A DNA stretch of 17,032 nucleotides. Source: Flavobacteriales bacterium. GTDB taxonomy: Bacteria > Bacteroidota > Bacteroidia > Flavobacteriales_D > Parvicellaceae. The notes below the pieces were generated by a model. The model was not told the DNA's origin and ran no database searches. It was given only the letters and a program-made list of their open reading frames with translations. Location of the stretch: positions 1 to 17,032 of the forward strand of contig JALWSJ010000264.1 in assembly GCA_026993705.1 (NCBI GenBank), read 5' to 3'. Positions 13,192 through 17,032 of this stretch are shown here, piece after piece; within the stretch, counting starts at the first letter, position 1; every line of letters begins with the position of its first letter. Both the position numbers and the translations under genes were made by a program.

Positions 13192-15309
13192 TTACATTTT
13201 TAAACAATACAATTTATCCAATTCAACTTTCGTCTTAAACAAACCAAATAAAACCGTAGCCACATTATTTTCAATCTCCAACACCTCTCCTATTTGTTTT
13301 CCTCCCTGCTTCAATCGCACTTGCGAACCAACTTTAATTGGTTTTTCTCTTTTCTTTTTTTTCGGTTTATTCTTCTTTTTCTTCTTAGGCAAACCTTCCT
13401 CTATTTTCAACTTTATCAGTTTTTTACTTTCTTCTTGTTTATTCTTCTCTATGGCAATGTGTTTTGCCAATTCCTGCAACAATTGTTTATTCTTTTTTTT
13501 GTCTTTTGTTTGGTATTTTGCAATAAATCCTTGGTATTTCTCTCCCAATTTAATCAACTTATTATTCTTCTCAGTCTGCTTTTGGTTTTGTTGTATTTTT
13601 TCTTCCAGTTTTTTATTTTGCTTTAAATACACACCTTCGGCTTCCAAAGTCTTTTCCTCAACAATTCTAAACGACATACGAGCTTGTTCCAATTCGTGTT
13701 TCTCCTTTTGTAATTCCGAAAGAAGTCTATCCATCTTTACACGATTTACATCCAAACGCTTCTTGGCTTTCTCTATTATCTCATCGGGAATACCATTTAT
13801 TTTAGCCCCCTCAAACGTAAACGACGACCCCGGTTGACCAATCGACAATTTGTACAAAGGACGCAAAGTTTCGGTATCGAACAGCATACTTGCATTTACC
13901 GCATTTCTTAAAATAGATGCTTTTAATTTGATGTTTGCATAGTGCGTCGTAATTACTCCGAAACTCTTCTTGTTATACAAAGTTTCAAAGAAAACTTCTG
14001 CCAACGCACCTCCTAACTCCGGGTCAGAACCCGTTCCGAATTCATCTAACAGCAAAAGCGTTCTTTTATTAGCTTCTTTTAAAAACTGATTCATCCGTTT
14101 CAAGCGGTAACTATACGTACTCAACTCATTCTCTATGGATTGATTATCGCCAATATCACTCAATATGGAATTAAACCACCCCATCGTACTATTGGGATTC
14201 AAAGGTACGGGAATCCCGCTTTGATACATCAACTGCAACAAACCAACGGTTTTTAAGGTAATGGATTTACCCCCCGCATTAGGTCCCGATATCACCAACA
14301 TTCTACTGAATTTATTCATCAATATTGACTGCGGTAATGTCTTTTTCTTTTCCTTGAAGTTCATTAAATATAAAAGCGGATGCACAGCATCTATCAAATC
14401 AATATGACTTTCGTTAATTGATTTGGGTTGCACACCTTTTATACGTTGAGCAAATTTGACCTTGGCTTGTATGAAATCCATACGTATCAACACTTGATTA
14501 TACGCCTTGATTAAGGAATAAAACTGCTGAATATAACCAGTCAACGCCTTTAGGATTCTGAAAATTTCTGAACGTTCTTCGTCCTCTAATTTTTCTAGTT
14601 GACTGTTTAACAATAGATTCTCCTGAGGTTCAATATACGACAAATGACCACTTTTGGACGTTCCTAAATTCCTTCCGTTAACGACTCGCTTATAATTCGC
14701 TACAACCGACAAGACTCTTCTTCCTTGTAAATAACTCTCTTGTGTATCTCCTAAATATCCTTTCCCTTGATATTTCTTTAAAACCCTTTCAAAATTTCTA
14801 TTGATTTGTTTTCGCGTGGACTTTATTTGATTTCTAATTTCAAATAACTCTTTGGACGCATCGTCTTTTACCTCAAAACGTTTATCAAAAATTTGCTCAA
14901 TGGCTAAAATAATTTCATCCGTGTCAAATACCGAATCCAATTCTCCCCTTAAATGATTAAATTCATCTTCACGTTTTTTAAAAAACGTTAATATAGAATT
15001 TATCAACATACTTGCTTCAAATATTCTAATAATCCCCTCTTTATCTAATGTCGAATTTTTAACTCGAAGAACTTTTATTTCTTGGTTCAATTCTTCAAAT
15101 TCCAAACGAGGAAATGAACTATGTTCTTCCTCTTTTATCGCCAAAAGCTCCGACACAATCGACAGCTCCTTATCCGCTTCTTCTTGTCTGTAATAAGGAG
15201 TTATATCACGTGCTTTTTCCTTGGCAGACGGTTGCACACACGCTCCTGAAATTAATTCTTGAATCTTAAAGAACTCTAAATCCTTAATCGTCTGCTTATC
15301 AATCATCAT
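13192..15309 (-). CDS. mutS2: MutS2-family ATPase lacking an Smr domain
   Basis: A 705-residue protein. After the N-terminal MutS2 region (LEFFKIQELISGACVQPSAK) and core helices comes the MutS ATPase: Walker A GPNAGGKS (342-349), SDIGDNQSIENELSTYS (384-400), Walker B LLLLDEFGTGSDP (418-430) and ITTHYANIK. A long charged coiled coil (about 515-640) follows, then a lysine block (PKKKKKNKPKKKKREKP) and a small KOW-like end (VGSQVRLKQGGKQIGEVLEI). MutS2 acts in recombination control or ribosome-collision rescue, depending on species. The Smr nuclease domain that closes many MutS2 proteins (about 780 residues) is absent; I recall this as common in Flavobacteriia. Its ATG overlaps the upstream phosphatase stop by 1 nt; ATG 15306 is an alternative start. 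Confidence 0.88.
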   Translation of the reverse strand: MMIDKQTIKDLEFFKIQELISGACVQPSAKEKARDITPYYRQEEADKELSIVSELLAIKEEEHSSFPRLEFEELNQEIKVLRVKNSTLDKEGIIRIFEASMLINSILTFFKKREDEFNHLRGELDSVFDTDEIILAIEQIFDKRFEVKDDASKELFEIRNQIKSTRKQINRNFERVLKKYQGKGYLGDTQESYLQGRRVLSVVANYKRVVNGRNLGTSKSGHLSYIEPQENLLLNSQLEKLEDEERSEIFRILKALTGYIQQFYSLIKAYNQVLIRMDFIQAKVKFAQRIKGVQPKSINESHIDLIDAVHPLLYLMNFKEKKKTLPQSILMNKFSRMLVISGPNAGGKSITLKTVGLLQLMYQSGIPVPLNPNSTMGWFNSILSDIGDNQSIENELSTYSYRLKRMNQFLKEANKRTLLLLDEFGTGSDPELGGALAEVFFETLYNKKSFGVITTHYANIKLKASILRNAVNASMLFDTETLRPLYKLSIGQPGSSFTFEGAKINGIPDEIIEKAKKRLDVNRVKMDRLLSELQKEKHELEQARMSFRIVEEKTLEAEGVYLKQNKKLEEKIQQNQKQTEKNNKLIKLGEKYQGFIAKYQTKDKKKNKQLLQELAKHIAIEKNKQEESKKLIKLKIEEGLPKKKKKNKPKKKKREKPIKVGSQVRLKQGGKQIGEVLEIENNVATVLFGLFKTKVELDKLYCLKM

Positions 15310-17032
15310 TACTGTATTTTTATTCCGATAAGCAAGACATCATCCATTTGTGGTTCATCTCTCTTCCACGTCTCAAAAAACAAATCGATTTCCTCTTTTT
15401 GTTGGTCAAAAGGCATATAACAAACCTGATCCAACAATTCATTCAATACCGAAATTTTCATTTTCCTACCTCTTCGCCCGCCAAATTGGTCAGCAAAACC
15501 ATCACTGAACATATACAAAATATCGCCTTTTTCCAATTGGAATTTTTGCGACTCAAACTCTTTTTTTCTACTGGAAATACCTCCTACCGAAAAACGGCTT
15601 CCTTTTAAAACGATTCTTTTTCCATTCCTGTATATATATAGCGGACGCATCGCTCCCGAATAAGAAAGAATATTTGTTCTAGAATCAATTACAACAACTC
15701 CTAAATCCATCCCGTCTTTATTAGAGCTGATATCATCGGTTTGCTTCAATACATTGACCAAACCTTTATCTATCTCTTCCAATATCACTCCCGGATCTCT
15801 CAAATTTTTTACCGTACATGTTTCTCGCAATAAGATTCGCCCAATCATACTCATAAATCCACCGGGTACACCATGCCCTGTACAATCGGCAAAAACAATA
15901 ACTTTCTTTCCAAAATATTCTGTAATCCAATAAAAGTCTCCACTTACAATGTCTCTTGGTTTAAACAGAATAAAACTTTCAGGAAATAATTCTTTTACTA
16001 CATCATCTTCCGGTAAAATTGCTCGTTGAATTTTTTGAGCATAATTGATACTGTCTGTCAAATCTTTATTGATTTCCTCCATTTTTTCTTTTTGCTCAAC
16101 GAGCTCAGATGTTCTTAAATCCAATTCTTTTGAAAGCGTATTCAAGTAATTCAAATGTTGCTGTTCTCTATATTTTACAATAAAAACGATAATTGCTAAT
16201 ACAATTAACCCTATTAAAGGATAAAACCACCATTTCTTATAGAATGGTAAATTAATATGAACAGCAAATGAAACTTCATTTCCTTCTACCCCATCGCTAT
16301 TGTAGGACTTTACTCTAAAGACATAATCCCCTTCTCTAACTTTCGTATATTTTACTGAATTTTCCTTCACAAACGAAGACCAACTTTTATCATAGCCTTC
16401 CAATATATATTTATATTGGACTCCTTTCGGATTTTTTAAACTTACGCCTTTGTAAAAGAACTCAAAGTCATGTTCTCCTGCCGGTAAAATGGTATCGTTT
16501 AAATGTCCTAAAATAGCATCATCTATTACCACGGTTTGTATGGATGTAATCGGTGGAACACTGTTTTTAACCGCTTCCTTAGAATCATATTTGACTACAC
16601 CGTTTTGCGAGCCAAACCAAACCTCGTTTTTATAGGCTTCTACTGCCGATATGGAAAAACGTGTATCTAAACCATATCGAGCATCAAAAACTTCTATTTC
16701 TCCTGTTTTTGTATCTAAACTACTTAACCCTCCGTCATGGCTTACCCATATTTTACCTTTGTCATCTTCAGCTAAACCATAGCAATAATTGGATAATAAA
16801 CCTTGTTTCACCCCATAATGTAATATAGTATCTCCATCAAAACAAAAAATACCTTTTCCTTTGGAACTAACCCAAACACGTTTGTCGTCATCTTCATATA
16901 TTTTTGTTACATCCACCGATATGTAATCATCATCAAGGGTAAAAGGAACTTTTCTTATTTTATCTCCTTCCATTATGTTCAAAAAAGCACTTGCCGTACC
17001 AATATAAATTAAACCGCTACGCCCTGTATAAA
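15309..17032 (-). CDS. Two-component-type propeller, Y_Y_Y and SpoIIE (PP2C) phosphatase fusion, 5' part cut by window
   Basis: The frame stays open to the right edge (573 residues visible), so the start lies outside. Positions below count from the TTG at 16982. Residues to about 135 are ligand-sensing propeller blades (RVWVSSKGKGIFCFDGD, KIWVSHDGGLSSLD, EVWFGSQNGVVKYD). About 175-245 is a Y_Y_Y domain (YKYILEGYDKSWS). A membrane helix sits near 251-270, a coiled coil near 275-315. The SpoIIE/PP2C domain follows: SGDFYW (D349), FADCTGHGVPGG (D366), FSDGFADQ (D494), QMDDVLLI (D547/D548). All metal-binding aspartates are present. A periplasmic sensor controlling a cytoplasmic Ser/Thr phosphatase is inferred, perhaps acting on an anti-anti-sigma factor. 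It overlaps mutS2 by 1 nt. Confidence 0.88.
   Translation of the reverse strand, partial: YTGRSGLIYIGTASAFLNIMEGDKIRKVPFTLDDDYISVDVTKIYEDDDKRVWVSSKGKGIFCFDGDTILHYGVKQGLLSNYCYGLAEDDKGKIWVSHDGGLSSLDTKTGEIEVFDARYGLDTRFSISAVEAYKNEVWFGSQNGVVKYDSKEAVKNSVPPITSIQTVVIDDAILGHLNDTILPAGEHDFEFFYKGVSLKNPKGVQYKYILEGYDKSWSSFVKENSVKYTKVREGDYVFRVKSYNSDGVEGNEVSFAVHINLPFYKKWWFYPLIGLIVLAIIVFIVKYREQQHLNYLNTLSKELDLRTSELVEQKEKMEEINKDLTDSINYAQKIQRAILPEDDVVKELFPESFILFKPRDIVSGDFYWITEYFGKKVIVFADCTGHGVPGGFMSMIGRILLRETCTVKNLRDPGVILEEIDKGLVNVLKQTDDISSNKDGMDLGVVVIDSRTNILSYSGAMRPLYIYRNGKRIVLKGSRFSVGGISSRKKEFESQKFQLEKGDILYMFSDGFADQFGGRRGRKMKISVLNELLDQVCYMPFDQQKEEIDLFFETWKRDEPQMDDVLLIGIKIQ

Noticed and set aside
13294..13837. 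Phe/Leu-rich plus-strand frames resembling membrane proteins
   Set aside because: They are reverse readings of the Lys/Glu/Gln-rich coiled coil and tail of MutS2.
16980..16982. TTG at 16982 as the true start of the phosphatase gene
   Set aside because: The frame continues upstream with propeller-like sequence (GRSGLIYIGTASAF) to the window edge, so the gene is simply cut.
1..17032. CRISPR array, tRNA or rRNA genes
   Set aside because: No regularly spaced direct repeats, tRNA cloverleaf with TTCRA loop, or rRNA-like sequence was seen on either strand.

Overview
The window looks like a chromosomal segment from a low-G+C member of the Bacteroidota, most likely a flavobacterium-type marine or host-associated bacterium. 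The clues are a secreted nuclease with a C-terminal type IX secretion (Por) sorting domain, TAnnTTTG-type -7 promoter boxes, TPR/PD40 periplasmic proteins, lipid A synthesis (LpxB), a two-component-style propeller fused to a SpoIIE phosphatase, and a MutS2 that ends before an Smr domain. Species cannot be read from the sequence.

Layout. 1-2359 (minus): two exported TPR proteins in an operon, the downstream one continuing into PD40 propeller repeats and running off the left edge. 2360-2694: divergent intergenic region holding a structured repeat (module A, copy 1). 2695-4453 (plus): norC-norB, a compact nitric oxide reductase with non-classical ligand residues. 4454-5076: a 408-bp internally deleted IS5-like element with 17-nt terminal inverted repeats, next to a decayed module B repeat. 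5077-7480 (plus): secreted EEP-family nuclease, small membrane protein, YjjG-type HAD phosphatase. 7477-9821 (minus): murQ and a translationally coupled class C beta-lactamase-like serine hydrolase, a probable cell-wall recycling pair. 9822-10224: modules B and A, copy 2 (minus orientation). 10225-12838 (minus): small membrane protein, lpxB and a SpoIID-like protein, an envelope operon. 12839-13191: modules A and B, copy 3 (plus orientation). 13192-17032 (minus): mutS2 overlapping the 3' end of a SpoIIE/propeller signalling gene that runs off the right edge.

The signal that known genes do not explain is the repeat family. Module A (about 136-152 bp) occurs three times. Each copy can fold into a three-way junction: a closing CGTT/AACG stem, hairpin 1 with long arms that are unrelated in sequence between copies yet self-complementary in each, and hairpin 2 with an 11-bp stem showing paired substitutions. 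In two copies module A is followed after about 10-15 bp by module B, which has its own CATAGC/GCTATG hairpin. These two A+B composites bracket the membrane-protein/lpxB/spoIID operon in inverted orientation. A third, decayed module B abuts the IS remnant. This could be a REP/BIME-like mobile structured repeat or a family of structured RNAs; the sequence alone does not decide.

Functional links: SpoIID-like glycan cleavage, MurQ and the serine hydrolase all point to peptidoglycan turnover. NorCB is an isolated NO-detoxification unit with no norD/norQ in the window.
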